DNA of 48,659 bases, from assembly GCA_947476255.1 (NCBI GenBank), contig CANJPY010000033.1, positions 1 through 48,659 of the forward strand, given 5' to 3'. Position 1 is the first letter of the stretch, and every line of letters starts with the position of its first letter. The notes beneath the pieces were generated by a model that saw nothing but the letters and a program-made list of their open reading frames with translations, made no database searches and was not told where the DNA came from. The stretch comes from Chthoniobacteraceae bacterium (lineage in GTDB: Bacteria; Verrucomicrobiota; Verrucomicrobiia; Chthoniobacterales; Chthoniobacteraceae). This document shows positions 1-7,813 of the stretch, in pieces. Position numbers and translations under genes: made by a program.

Positions 1-191
1 GCAAAAATCTCAGGATCAGCGTAGTCGGGCTTTAGCGAGGTGAGGTCAAGATTCCCCTTCTTGGTATCAGCGTCATGGCACTTTGCGCAGTGTTGCTCGA
101 GAAACGGAGCTGGCTCCGCGGCGTTAAGACTTGCTGCCAGAAAAAGCGCATAGATAGCGGAATAGCTAATTGTTTTAGAAACCGACAGCAT
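1..191 (-). CDS. Secreted planctomycete-type cytochrome, N-terminal fragment (cut by window edge)
   Basis: Only the first 63 codons are inside the window; the gene continues past the left edge. Translation from the ATG at 191 gives a short basic N-terminus, a hydrophobic signal peptide ending near AAEP at about residues 30-33, and then a haem-binding CAKCHD motif (CxxCH) followed by a KKGNLDL stretch. This arrangement is typical of the N-terminal cytochrome domain of the large secreted proteins with DUF1549/DUF1553 or DUF1587/DUF1592 domains in Verrucomicrobiota and Planctomycetota. Which of the two families it belongs to cannot be decided from this fragment. There is no Shine-Dalgarno sequence. 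It lies about 420 bp downstream of the SDR gene, so it probably has its own promoter. Confidence 0.8.
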   Translation of the reverse strand, partial: MLSVSKTISYSAIYALFLAASLNAAEPAPFLEQHCAKCHDADTKKGNLDLTSLKPDYADPEIF

Positions 192-313
192 ATGATTAGG
201 GGAAAGTGTAATCCGTGAACAATGGAACGCCCATGAGCAGAGGAAGAATTCACTGAAACACCGCTTAGCCTACTCGAATTTAAAATGACTATTCAAGCCG
301 ACAAGAAAGCTTG

Positions 314-334
314 GCCCCAGAATGTTACTGGGGC
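314..334 (-). terminator. Perfect hairpin, possible terminator of the SDR operon
   Basis: GCCCCAG and CTGGGGC form a perfect 7-bp stem around a 7-nt loop. On the minus strand it lies about 280 nt after the SDR stop codon and is followed by a sequence with only short T clusters. It may be a weak terminator or another structured site. Confidence 0.35.
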
Positions 335-386
335 GTAAATGTAAACATTATCGATATTTGCATAAACAGTAGTTTTTAATCCCGAA

Positions 387-402
387 CGCTACGCAAGTAG
401 CG
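387..402. other. Hairpin with GCAA tetraloop
   Basis: CGCTAC and GTAGCG form a perfect 6-bp stem closed, on the plus strand, by a GCAA loop of the stable GNRA class. No T-tract follows in either useful direction, so its role is unknown. Confidence 0.35.
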
Positions 403-614
403 ATATGTGGCACCCCTTGGCTTTCAATGAGGCGCACAACACAGGGAAGGAGAGTCGTCGGGTTTGTGGAAGTCGTTTTCCATAGATCCCATAGTTGCGC
501 TCTTTTCTATGCCCGCGTGCGTCTCGCGACTCCGCTACGGTGGCGTCAGCGCACTGGAGGATTGCTGGGCATTACAAACCATTGTTACCCGCCGATTCGA
601 TGATCGAGCGTGCT

Positions 615-1394
615 TTAGAAGTCTCTGTGGTATCCCGCGGTCCAACCGCCATCCACGACAAGAATATGGCCGGTAAGATAGGTGTTCTCGGGCGCGGCCA
701 AAAAGAGGGCGGCTTGTGCTATTTCTTCAGTCGTACCCGGGCGTCCCAGCGGGATGTGGTCTATCATGCGTTGGACGTTTTCGTGAAACAATCCATCGCT
801 GCCATAAAACAGCTTGCGGGTTCCATCGGTCATAATTGAACCGGGGGCAATGGCGTTGACGAGAATGCCATCTTTGCCGAGTTCGATGGCCATAGCCCGC
901 GTCAGATTATTGAGACCCGCCTTGGCCGCTGTGAACGCGCATTGCAGGCGCAGGGGAACAACACCGGCTATCGAGGAAATATTAAGGATACGTCCCTTGC
1001 GTTGTCCTTTCATAATTTTGGCAGCCATCCGGCTCATTTCGTAGGCTGCAGTCAGATCCACTGCAATGATGCGGTCCCACTCTTCGCGTGGAAACTCCTC
1101 AATGGTGACGCGGTGCTTCAATGTGTTGATTCCGGCATTGTTCACCAGAATATCGAGGCGTTGAAACTGCTCACAAACGGTTTTAAAAGCTGAATTGATC
1201 TGACTCTTGTCCGTGACGTCCAGGACCAGTGGCTGGCCTCCGCCTTCCTTGGCTGCGCGTGCAACGGCACTTTGATCGATATCACTGTAGAAAACAGTAG
1301 CTCCATTGCTGGCGAGGATGTCTGCGATGGCCTTGCCAATGCCGTTTGCCGCTCCTGTGACGAGGGCGACCTGACCTTTTAGATTTGCCTGCAT
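615..1394 (-). CDS. SDR-family dehydrogenase with Phe at the catalytic Tyr position
   Basis: This 259-residue protein is a classical short-chain dehydrogenase/reductase by length and fold markers. It has the glycine-rich cofactor site TGAANGIG (residues 13-20), NNAG (85-88), a Ser pair at 140-141, and the C-terminal PG..TT..EIA and VVDGG segments. The segment that should read YxxxK reads CAFTAAKAG, so the catalytic Tyr is Phe154 while Lys158 and Ser141 are kept. The tetrad Asn position appears to be Asp113 (AVDLT). The start at 1394 was chosen because the fold begins right after it; the reading frame upstream overlaps E2. It is the last gene of the transporter-E1-E2 series, 40 nt after E2. 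It may oxidise a hydroxy acid or sugar-acid intermediate, but the changed active site leaves catalysis in doubt. Confidence 0.9.
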   Translation of the reverse strand: MQANLKGQVALVTGAANGIGKAIADILASNGATVFYSDIDQSAVARAAKEGGGQPLVLDVTDKSQINSAFKTVCEQFQRLDILVNNAGINTLKHRVTIEEFPREEWDRIIAVDLTAAYEMSRMAAKIMKGQRKGRILNISSIAGVVPLRLQCAFTAAKAGLNNLTRAMAIELGKDGILVNAIAPGSIMTDGTRKLFYGSDGLFHENVQRMIDHIPLGRPGTTEEIAQAALFLAAPENTYLTGHILVVDGGWTAGYHRDF

Positions 1395-1434
1395 GAGAAT
1401 GAATGAATTGAAGATGTACCGGAGGCGATGTGGA

Positions 1435-2637
1435 CTAGATCCAGGCCGTTGGATTTTCAAGGCGCCTGCGCAATGTCTGCAGAAACCGCGCAGCCGGCGC
1501 GCCGTCCAGGGCCCGATGATCAAAGGTCAGGCTTAAAGGCAACTGTTCCCGGCTTGCAAAGCTGCCGTCCTCAAGAGGTACTGCAACCCTTGTGATGGTC
1601 CCAACGCCCAGAATGGCAGTCTCCGGAAACTGGATGACCGGAGTAAAAGTATCGATGCCGAAACTGCCCAAGCTTGTGATGGTAAAACAGCCGTCCTTAG
1701 TTTCCTGCGACGTGATCCGGCGGTTGCGAGCGGCATCTATGAGTTGCTTTGAACGCCTAGAAATTTCAGAAAGTCGCAGAGAACCCGGGTCGCGCAACAC
1801 CGGTACAACCAGCCCATCCTCGGTCTCAACGGCAAATCCTATGTCAATAGCATCAGGCAACTGAATGGAGGTGCCGGCCCAACGTCCTGTGAGGTTGGGG
1901 TGCGCCTTCAGCACTCCAGCGGCAATCTTCAGGATGATGTCGTTGAAGCTCGGCAGGGGAGTTGCATCTCCTGCCTTTAATTGATTCCTGAACAAAACCA
2001 TGGCGGATGCGTCACAACGCCCGGTGATGGTCACTGGCACAGTCTGGCTAACGCTGCGCTCGAGCTTTTCCGCGATGATACGGCGGGTGGCAGTGACCGG
2101 CACGTCCACCCATCCTACGGAAGGCAGCCTCTTTTTGGAGGAGGCGTCCAGGACATCCCGCTCGCGGATACGACCGCTCTTTCCAGTGGGAGTGACAGTC
2201 GCTAAATCCACTCCGGTAGCCAGAGCCGCACGGCGCGCTCTGGGGCTTGCGGTTGTCGCCGTGGTTGTCGCTTTTGTGGCATCCACTGCCACCGGTTTTG
2301 CTGAGTGGACCGATGCTGCCCCTTGAGAATATACAACGGGAGGAGTTAATGACGTGGTCTCGGGTGTCGCGTCCAAGGCCTGTGGTGGCTCCCCTTCGGC
2401 GAGAAGATAAGCCAAAATGGCGCCTACCTTGATGACTGCTCCAGGTTTTGGTCCATCGGGCAGCAATTCCAAAATGCCGGAATCAGTGCTCTCCACCTCC
2501 TGCGCTGCTTTGTCGCTTTCCAAAGTGAATAACGGGTCACCCTCATTCACGAAGTCGCCGGTTTTCTTGAGCCACTCCAAGAAGGTTCCTTCCTCCATGG
2601 ACCAGCCAAGCCTCGGTAAAGTAATGGGTATAGGCAT
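1435..2637 (-). CDS. 2-oxoacid dehydrogenase E2 component (dihydrolipoamide acyltransferase)
   Basis: The 400-residue protein has the normal E2 layout. An N-terminal lipoyl domain (about 1-80) carries the lipoylation site ESDKAAQEV at Lys43. An Ala/Thr-rich linker follows, then a peripheral subunit-binding domain (SPRARRAALATGV...GRIRERDV). The catalytic acyltransferase domain ends with the active-site motif FDHRALDGAPAARFL (HxxxDG). It would move the acyl group made by E1 onto CoA. The gene starts 13 nt after the fused E1 gene, and the two products should act as one complex. No E3 (lipoamide dehydrogenase) gene is in the window, so E3 must come from elsewhere. The oxoacid used (pyruvate, acetoin or a branched-chain acid) cannot be fixed from sequence alone. 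Confidence 0.95.
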   Translation of the reverse strand: MPIPITLPRLGWSMEEGTFLEWLKKTGDFVNEGDPLFTLESDKAAQEVESTDSGILELLPDGPKPGAVIKVGAILAYLLAEGEPPQALDATPETTSLTPPVVYSQGAASVHSAKPVAVDATKATTTATTASPRARRAALATGVDLATVTPTGKSGRIRERDVLDASSKKRLPSVGWVDVPVTATRRIIAEKLERSVSQTVPVTITGRCDASAMVLFRNQLKAGDATPLPSFNDIILKIAAGVLKAHPNLTGRWAGTSIQLPDAIDIGFAVETEDGLVVPVLRDPGSLRLSEISRRSKQLIDAARNRRITSQETKDGCFTITSLGSFGIDTFTPVIQFPETAILGVGTITRVAVPLEDGSFASREQLPLSLTFDHRALDGAPAARFLQTLRRRLENPTAWI

Positions 2638-2650
2638 CGTCGTTTGGCGG

Positions 2651-4642
2651 TTATTCTGCGCACAGGTCGCGGATGGCCTCCGCAATGCTTTCCGTATTTG
2701 GGACGACGGCTGCCTCCAACGGCGCACTGTAGGGGGTTGGGGAGGATTTTCCGTTCAGGCGCCGGATCGGGGCATCTAACTCATCAAAGCCGGTGTCGGC
2801 AATGTGTGCTGCAATTTCAGCTCCGACTCCGAACGGTGCAAAAGCTTCGTCTACAATAAGTAAACGGCCTGTTTTTGCAACGGACCTCAGAATGGTTTCG
2901 GTATCCAGAGGTGCCACGGTGCGGGGATCAATAAGCTCCACAGAGATGCCTTCTGCTGCAAGCAGCTCAATGGCGGCAAGCGTTTTGTGAACCATCAATG
3001 CGAGAGCCACCACCGTCACATGCTCTCCCTCGCATACAACCGCTGCCCGTCCAAAATCAATGTAGTACTCTTCCTCGGGGACCTCGCCCTTGGTTGCCAT
3101 GAGTTCGCGGTGTTCCAAAAACAACACGGGATCCCCGCACGTGAGTGCAGTCTTGAGCAGACCCTTGGCATCCCGTGGATTGGAGGGCACCACAACGCGC
3201 AGACCCGGAAAGTTGGCATACATCGCGTAATAACTGCCCGAGTGATGCGTAGCAGCAGCGTGGCCGATCCCGATGCACCCGCGAAGCAGAACGGGCATCG
3301 TCAAACGTCCGCTGCTCATATATTGAATTTTGGCAATCTGATTGATGATTTCGCCTGCGGCATCCAAGACGAAATCAGCAAACATAAAATCCACCACGGG
3401 CCGGGTGCCGCTCATGGCTGCTCCACAGGCGAGGCCGACGAAGCCGCGTTCACAGATCGGCGTATCGCGCAACCGCTCCGGCCCGTGCTTCGCAAAGAGG
3501 CCGCTTGTGGTGGCAAAATTGCCGCCGCGCACCCCGATGCCTTCTCCGAGAACAAAGATTTTTGGATCTGCGTCCATTGCCTCGGAAAGGGCCTCGAGAG
3601 TCGCCTTCATAAAGCTAAGCGGCCGCGATGACGCTGGGGGTTTGGGAACATCCCGCGGCGGACCAATCCGCGCGGGAGCGTAAACGTTCTGCGTTGCAGA
3701 TTCAGCAGAAGGATAAGGGCTTGCCTCGGCGAATTGATGTGCATCCTCCGCAAGTGCGTCGACTTCCTTTTCGATTTTCTCGAGCTGAGAGGCTGTGGCG
3801 TGGTTCTGTTTAAGAAGGGATTCCTTGAATCTCTTGATAGGGCAGAGGGTCTTCCAGCGCTCCACGTCTTCTTTGGTTCGATAGGTGAAGTCTCCCATGC
3901 CTTCGGAATGCGGACGTGTCCGATAGGTTTTGCATTCAAGCAATGTGGGGCCCCCGCCCGAACGAGCACGAATGAGTGCCTCGGCGGCCGCGGCTTCCAC
4001 TGCGAGAACATCGTTTCCATCGAGGGTGACGGCGGGCATGCCGTAGGCGGCTCCGCGGGCGGAGATACTTGGATTTCCGGAGACCGATTCAAAGGGAACT
4101 TCGGTCGCGAACTGGTTATTCTCGCAGACAAACAAAACAGGCAGCTTCCAGATGCTTGCCATGTTAAGGCCCTCGTGAAATGCCCCGTTGTTGACTGCTC
4201 CATCTCCAAAAAACGCAACGCCAACGTGGTCGGTTTTCATGAGCTTAAAGCTGTATCCAGCTCCGGTTGCTTGAAGAATGCAGGGCCCCACAATACCACT
4301 TGTTCCCAGCATTCCAATTTCGGGAGCAAAGAGATGCATGGAGCCGCCCCGGCCCCTGGAGCATCCGGTCTGCCTGCCGTACAATTCAGCCATCAATTCA
4401 CGGGGAGGCAGACCTTTTGCCAGCGCATGTCCATGGCCCCGGTGGGTGCTAAAAATTGCGTCTTCCTTTCGAAGATGGGCGCACACTCCGGTCGCGATCG
4501 CTTCCTGTCCGACGTACGTATGACAGGCGCCGGGAATGAGTCCGCGTTGGTGAGATTTAGCAAGCCTCTCTTCTACCACGCGAATGACAAGCATGGTGCG
4601 GTAGAGCTCCAGAGCAGATGGATGGGGACGGTTTGAAGTCAT
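2651..4642 (-). CDS. Fused alpha/beta 2-oxoacid (or acetoin) dehydrogenase E1
   Basis: One 663-residue chain joins both E1 subunits. Residues 1-317 are the alpha part, with the thiamine diphosphate motif running from GDGAVNNGAF (146-155) to ENN (174-176). A Pro/Ala-rich linker covers about 318-340. The beta part (341-663) has LGEGIGVRGGNFATT, the transketolase pyrimidine region with CIGIGHAAATHHSG, and a transketolase C-terminal domain. It decarboxylates a 2-oxoacid and acylates the lipoyl arm of E2. The ATG at 4642 overlaps the transporter stop as ATGA, which fixes the start and suggests translational coupling. The beta part resembles pyruvate, acetoin and branched-chain E1 enzymes. Given a neighbouring acylpyruvase-like remnant, pyruvate is a reasonable but unproven substrate. 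Confidence 0.95.
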   Translation of the reverse strand: MTSNRPHPSALELYRTMLVIRVVEERLAKSHQRGLIPGACHTYVGQEAIATGVCAHLRKEDAIFSTHRGHGHALAKGLPPRELMAELYGRQTGCSRGRGGSMHLFAPEIGMLGTSGIVGPCILQATGAGYSFKLMKTDHVGVAFFGDGAVNNGAFHEGLNMASIWKLPVLFVCENNQFATEVPFESVSGNPSISARGAAYGMPAVTLDGNDVLAVEAAAAEALIRARSGGGPTLLECKTYRTRPHSEGMGDFTYRTKEDVERWKTLCPIKRFKESLLKQNHATASQLEKIEKEVDALAEDAHQFAEASPYPSAESATQNVYAPARIGPPRDVPKPPASSRPLSFMKATLEALSEAMDADPKIFVLGEGIGVRGGNFATTSGLFAKHGPERLRDTPICERGFVGLACGAAMSGTRPVVDFMFADFVLDAAGEIINQIAKIQYMSSGRLTMPVLLRGCIGIGHAAATHHSGSYYAMYANFPGLRVVVPSNPRDAKGLLKTALTCGDPVLFLEHRELMATKGEVPEEEYYIDFGRAAVVCEGEHVTVVALALMVHKTLAAIELLAAEGISVELIDPRTVAPLDTETILRSVAKTGRLLIVDEAFAPFGVGAEIAAHIADTGFDELDAPIRRLNGKSSPTPYSAPLEAAVVPNTESIAEAIRDLCAE

Positions 4643-5934
4643 AAGAATCTCGGTTTCATGCGCAAAAAGCTGAGAGTGATGCCTCCCGCGATAAAGCATG
4701 TCGCTAAAAACAGGAGACATTCCGTCTCGCCGTAGCCGTGCGAGCGCAACCAGCCTGTGGCGTGGTTGCCAAGATAACCTGCGATGTTTGCGCCCATGTT
4801 GATGAGGCCAGTGGCTGCAGCCGCGGCAGAAGCGGTAAGGGTTAAAGAGGGCAGTGTCCAAAACGGAGAGATCCAAAAAAAGGCGCCGAATGCCGTGAGA
4901 CAGAGCCATGTCATCTGTGTGCCAAAGCTCTGGCCTGGGATGACACTGCAAGCGAGGAAAACACCCGTTGCAACCATGCCTCCCACGGCATGCCATTTGC
5001 GGTCCCCTGTGCGGTCGGCGGTCTGACCGGAAATGAGTACGCTCACAATGCCACAGGAATAAAAAATGCCGCTGTAGAACAGGGTCATTTGATCCGAGCC
5101 GCCGGAAAGGTTTTTAACGGTGGTTGGGAGCCAGAAACTCAGCGCGTAGCCGCCGCAATTGCAAACGAGGATGCCGACCATCAGCAGCCAAATGGCAGGT
5201 AGACTGAGGGCCTGTCGAACAGAGAGTTTGCCCGATGCTTCTTTGGCAGCAGCTTCCTCCGCAAGAACGGTTTCAATGTACTCACGTTCGGCCTGGGTCA
5301 GCCAGTTGGCGTAGCGTGGCCTGTCTGTGAGGCAGCGCAACACCACAAATCCCAAAACCACAGCAGGCAGACCCTCAACAATGAATAGCCACTGCCAGCC
5401 GGCGAGCGTAAGCCAGTTGACGCTTAGCAGCAAGGAGGAGACTGGCGCTCCCAAAGCGAGGCTTAGCGGTACCGCTACAATCAGACCTGAAAGTGCACGC
5501 GAGCGATCCCGTTGCACAAACCAATGTGTGAAATAGACGATGATTCCCGGAAAAAATCCCGCTTCCGCAACACCCAGAAGAAAGCGCACCCAGTAAAACT
5601 GGGTGGGTGTCTTTACAAAGGCCATTGCCGCCGAGATAAAACCCCATGTGAAAAGGATTCGCGAAAACCATTTGCGTGCACTCCACCGTTCGACGAGGAG
5701 CGCGCCGGGAATTTCCAGGAAAAGGTATCCGATGAAAAACACGCCGATGCCGAAGCCAAAAACTTCCTCGGAAAACCCGAGCGCCTCGCCCATGCGAAGC
5801 TTGGCAAAGGCCACGTTCGCACGATCCAGATAGGAAACGATGTATAGGACGACGACGAGGGGGAAAATGCGCCATGCGACTTTGCGGCGCAGGAGCGGCA
5901 CATCTAATTCAGTGGAGGAGGGGGAGGCAGACAT
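4639..5934 (-). CDS. MFS transporter, anion:cation symporter (ACS) family
   Basis: The 431-residue protein is mostly hydrophobic with about 12 predicted membrane helices. The first helix ends with YLDRANVAFAKLRMGE, a hallmark of the ACS branch of the major facilitator superfamily, whose members import organic anions such as hexuronates, glucarate, tartrate and phthalate. The central loop (about residues 205-240) is charged, as is usual. It starts 8 nt after the FAH-family remnant, and its stop overlaps the E1 start as ATGA. It is therefore probably the uptake step for the substrate handled by this cluster, which points to a carboxylic or sugar acid. Confidence 0.93.
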   Translation of the reverse strand: MSASPSSTELDVPLLRRKVAWRIFPLVVVLYIVSYLDRANVAFAKLRMGEALGFSEEVFGFGIGVFFIGYLFLEIPGALLVERWSARKWFSRILFTWGFISAAMAFVKTPTQFYWVRFLLGVAEAGFFPGIIVYFTHWFVQRDRSRALSGLIVAVPLSLALGAPVSSLLLSVNWLTLAGWQWLFIVEGLPAVVLGFVVLRCLTDRPRYANWLTQAEREYIETVLAEEAAAKEASGKLSVRQALSLPAIWLLMVGILVCNCGGYALSFWLPTTVKNLSGGSDQMTLFYSGIFYSCGIVSVLISGQTADRTGDRKWHAVGGMVATGVFLACSVIPGQSFGTQMTWLCLTAFGAFFWISPFWTLPSLTLTASAAAAATGLINMGANIAGYLGNHATGWLRSHGYGETECLLFLATCFIAGGITLSFLRMKPRFL

Positions 5935-5942
5935 ATGGAGGG

Positions 5943-6110
5943 CTATGCGAGGATTTCCTCCGCGATCACGGTATTGTTGAGCTGGCCCATTTTTTCAATG
6001 GAGATGGTCACGGTGTCGCCAGTCTGGAGAAACACAGGCGGCTTTCTGGAGGTGCCGACAACGTGAGGGGTGCCGGTGACGATAGAGGTTTTGCCAGGGC
6101 GTGTGATCAT
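5943..6110 (-). pseudogene. C-terminal remnant of a fumarylacetoacetate hydrolase-family gene
   Basis: Fifty-five codons from ATG 6110 to TAG 5943 read as the extreme C-terminus of the FAH superfamily: PGKTSIVTGTPHVVG, then SRKPPVFLQTGDTVTISIE, then MGQLNNTVIAEE. These match the family's PGD.I.TGTP.GVG, kPPvfL..GD.v.v.IE and iG.L.N.V segments. The 200 or so upstream residues, including the metal-binding E..E..D core, are absent: a TAA stop lies three codons before the ATG, and malate:quinone oxidoreductase ends 40 nt upstream. The simplest reading is a 5' deletion that left a fossil. A short functional peptide is possible but less likely. The full enzyme would have cleaved or isomerised an acylpyruvate-type compound. 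Confidence 0.75.
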
Positions 6111-6150
6111 GGGAGTTTATTTGGGGGGGAGGGAGTCCATGCTGCAGTGA

Positions 6151-7656
6151 CTAAAAATGCGGATTGATCTGGAGGATCGCCTCGGTTTTTGCGCTGACTT
6201 CGCGGAAACGTGTGCCCATGTAGGCCGGTTTGAGGTCCTCATCATAAGTGGGCAGCATCTCCTTCATGCGAGAGAGTGCGGCGGATTCATTCAAGAGGTG
6301 AGGGAAGCACCTCAAGATCACCTCGCGAGCGATATTGACGGACACCGATGCACCCGGCGAGGCCCCCAAAAGAGCGGCGATTGATTGATGTGAATCTGTA
6401 AAGACCTCGGTCCCGAAATAGATCGCGCCCTGATCCGCCTTTTTCAGGGCTTGAACACGGATGCCCGCATCGACGAGTTCCCAGTCTGCCTGAGCTGCCG
6501 CCGGATAAAACTCGCGAACCGCCTCCATGCGCTCTTCCATAGTCTGGACACCTTGGGCGATGCAGTAGCGCACGAGGTCGAGGTTGTGCGCACCAGCGTT
6601 GAGGAGGGTGCCGATGTTGTGAGAACGGAGGGATAAAGGCAGGTCGGTATGGCTGCCGGTGTGCTTTAAGAACTTGCCTGTCCAGGCCGCAAATGGCCCG
6701 AAAAGCAGAGTCCTCTGAGCGCCAAGCTCTCGGGAGTCAAGGTGCGGCGCGCCGAGGCTTGGCGATGCCTTGGGTGTCATGCCGTAAACTTTTGCGTTGT
6801 GGCGCGAAACGATTTCAGGCTTTGAACACACGAGCCAGTGGCCCCCGATGGGAAACCCGCCAAGGCCGCGAACCTCAGGCAACTCCGTGGCTTGTAGCAG
6901 CGGGAGGCTGCCTCCGCCTGCCCCTACAAACACAAATTTTGCGCGGTGAACACGGTGTTCCCCCGAGGCTTGATGACGCACGCCCAATTGCCAGGCGCCG
7001 TTGACCTGCCTGAGGCTCGTCACACGATGACCCGTTGCAAGGCCGCAGCCTTCCTGCTGACCAAGCCATTGGAGCATCCTACGCGCGAGGTCTCCAAAGT
7101 TCACCTCTGTTCCTGTATCCATCTTTGTCGCCGCTACCGGTTCGCTCTCACGGCCCTCCATCACCAGTGGTGCCCATGCAGAAACGGTCTCCCAGTCCGT
7201 CGTGTGTTCCATGGAGTGGAAAAAGTGGTGCTGCGCCATCGCTTCGAAGCGCGAGCGAAGAAAACTCACGTTCTCCGCCCCGTGCACAAAGCCAATGTGC
7301 GGCACTGCACGAATAAAGTCGGATGGCTTGGCTGCGACCCCGCTCGCGACGAGATAGCTCCAGAACTGCTTGGAATGTTCAAATTGCTCAAAGATATGGA
7401 GGGCACGAGCCACATTCACCGTCCCATCAGCCTCCCTCGATGGCGTATAGCTGAGTTCGCAGATGCCTGCGTGACCAGTGCCCGCGTTGTTTCCGCTATG
7501 GGAGGCTTCCTGCGCGAGCTCGTGAGTGACTTCAAACACCTGCAGCTTTATCGATGGCTTCAGGCGTTTAAGCATGACGGCCAGATTTGCGGACATGATA
7601 CCGCCACCGATGAGGGTGACATCGGGCTCGTCAACGTATGTTGGAGGCGCGGGCAC
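6151..7656 (-). CDS. mqo: Malate:quinone oxidoreductase
   Basis: The 501-residue protein matches the usual length and character of the FAD-dependent malate:quinone oxidoreductases. It has an N-terminal dinucleotide-binding motif DVTLIGGGIMSANLAVML, the NNAGTGHAGICELSYTP segment, an FVGAGGGSLPLLQ region and the C-terminal ASPGASVSVNIA region. It oxidises malate to oxaloacetate at the inner face of the membrane and passes electrons to quinone, by-passing NAD-linked malate dehydrogenase. The start is a GTG at 7656, and an in-frame TAG lies six codons upstream with no ATG between. Its position before the transporter and E1/E2 genes suggests it helps supply oxaloacetate for the acetyl-CoA they make, but it may have its own transcript. 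Confidence 0.95.
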   Translation of the reverse strand: MPAPPTYVDEPDVTLIGGGIMSANLAVMLKRLKPSIKLQVFEVTHELAQEASHSGNNAGTGHAGICELSYTPSREADGTVNVARALHIFEQFEHSKQFWSYLVASGVAAKPSDFIRAVPHIGFVHGAENVSFLRSRFEAMAQHHFFHSMEHTTDWETVSAWAPLVMEGRESEPVAATKMDTGTEVNFGDLARRMLQWLGQQEGCGLATGHRVTSLRQVNGAWQLGVRHQASGEHRVHRAKFVFVGAGGGSLPLLQATELPEVRGLGGFPIGGHWLVCSKPEIVSRHNAKVYGMTPKASPSLGAPHLDSRELGAQRTLLFGPFAAWTGKFLKHTGSHTDLPLSLRSHNIGTLLNAGAHNLDLVRYCIAQGVQTMEERMEAVREFYPAAAQADWELVDAGIRVQALKKADQGAIYFGTEVFTDSHQSIAALLGASPGASVSVNIAREVILRCFPHLLNESAALSRMKEMLPTYDEDLKPAYMGTRFREVSAKTEAILQINPHF

Positions 7657-7813
7657 GGGGGGCAGCAGCAGCTAAGGCGTTTAAGTGGGGGTGTTCTCTC
7701 CAGTCACGACGTTTGACAGCTTGTGGATGTTGCGCATTTGAAGGTGCGAGTCCTTCGTGTTCGCAGTGAACGGGTGACTTGCAAAATTCCGCCCCTGGGA
7801 TTGACCTCGACGC

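Larger units (their letters stand above)
192..614. other. Intergenic region with two hairpins
   Basis: No convincing gene is visible here. The stretch separates the end of the SDR operon from the next minus-strand cytochrome gene. It holds two perfect inverted repeats (314-334 and 387-402, listed separately) and should carry the promoter of the cytochrome gene starting at 191, but no clear -35/-10 pair was found by eye. Confidence 0.6.

Noticed and set aside
464..676. Plus-strand reading frame of 70 codons
   Set aside because: It runs into the SDR gene in antisense, has no recognisable protein character, and starts in the intergenic region without any initiation signal.
7700..7800. tRNA-like T-arm (GGTGCGAGTCCTT) in the spacer upstream of mqo
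   Set aside because: No matching acceptor stem, D-arm or anticodon arm could be built around it on either strand.
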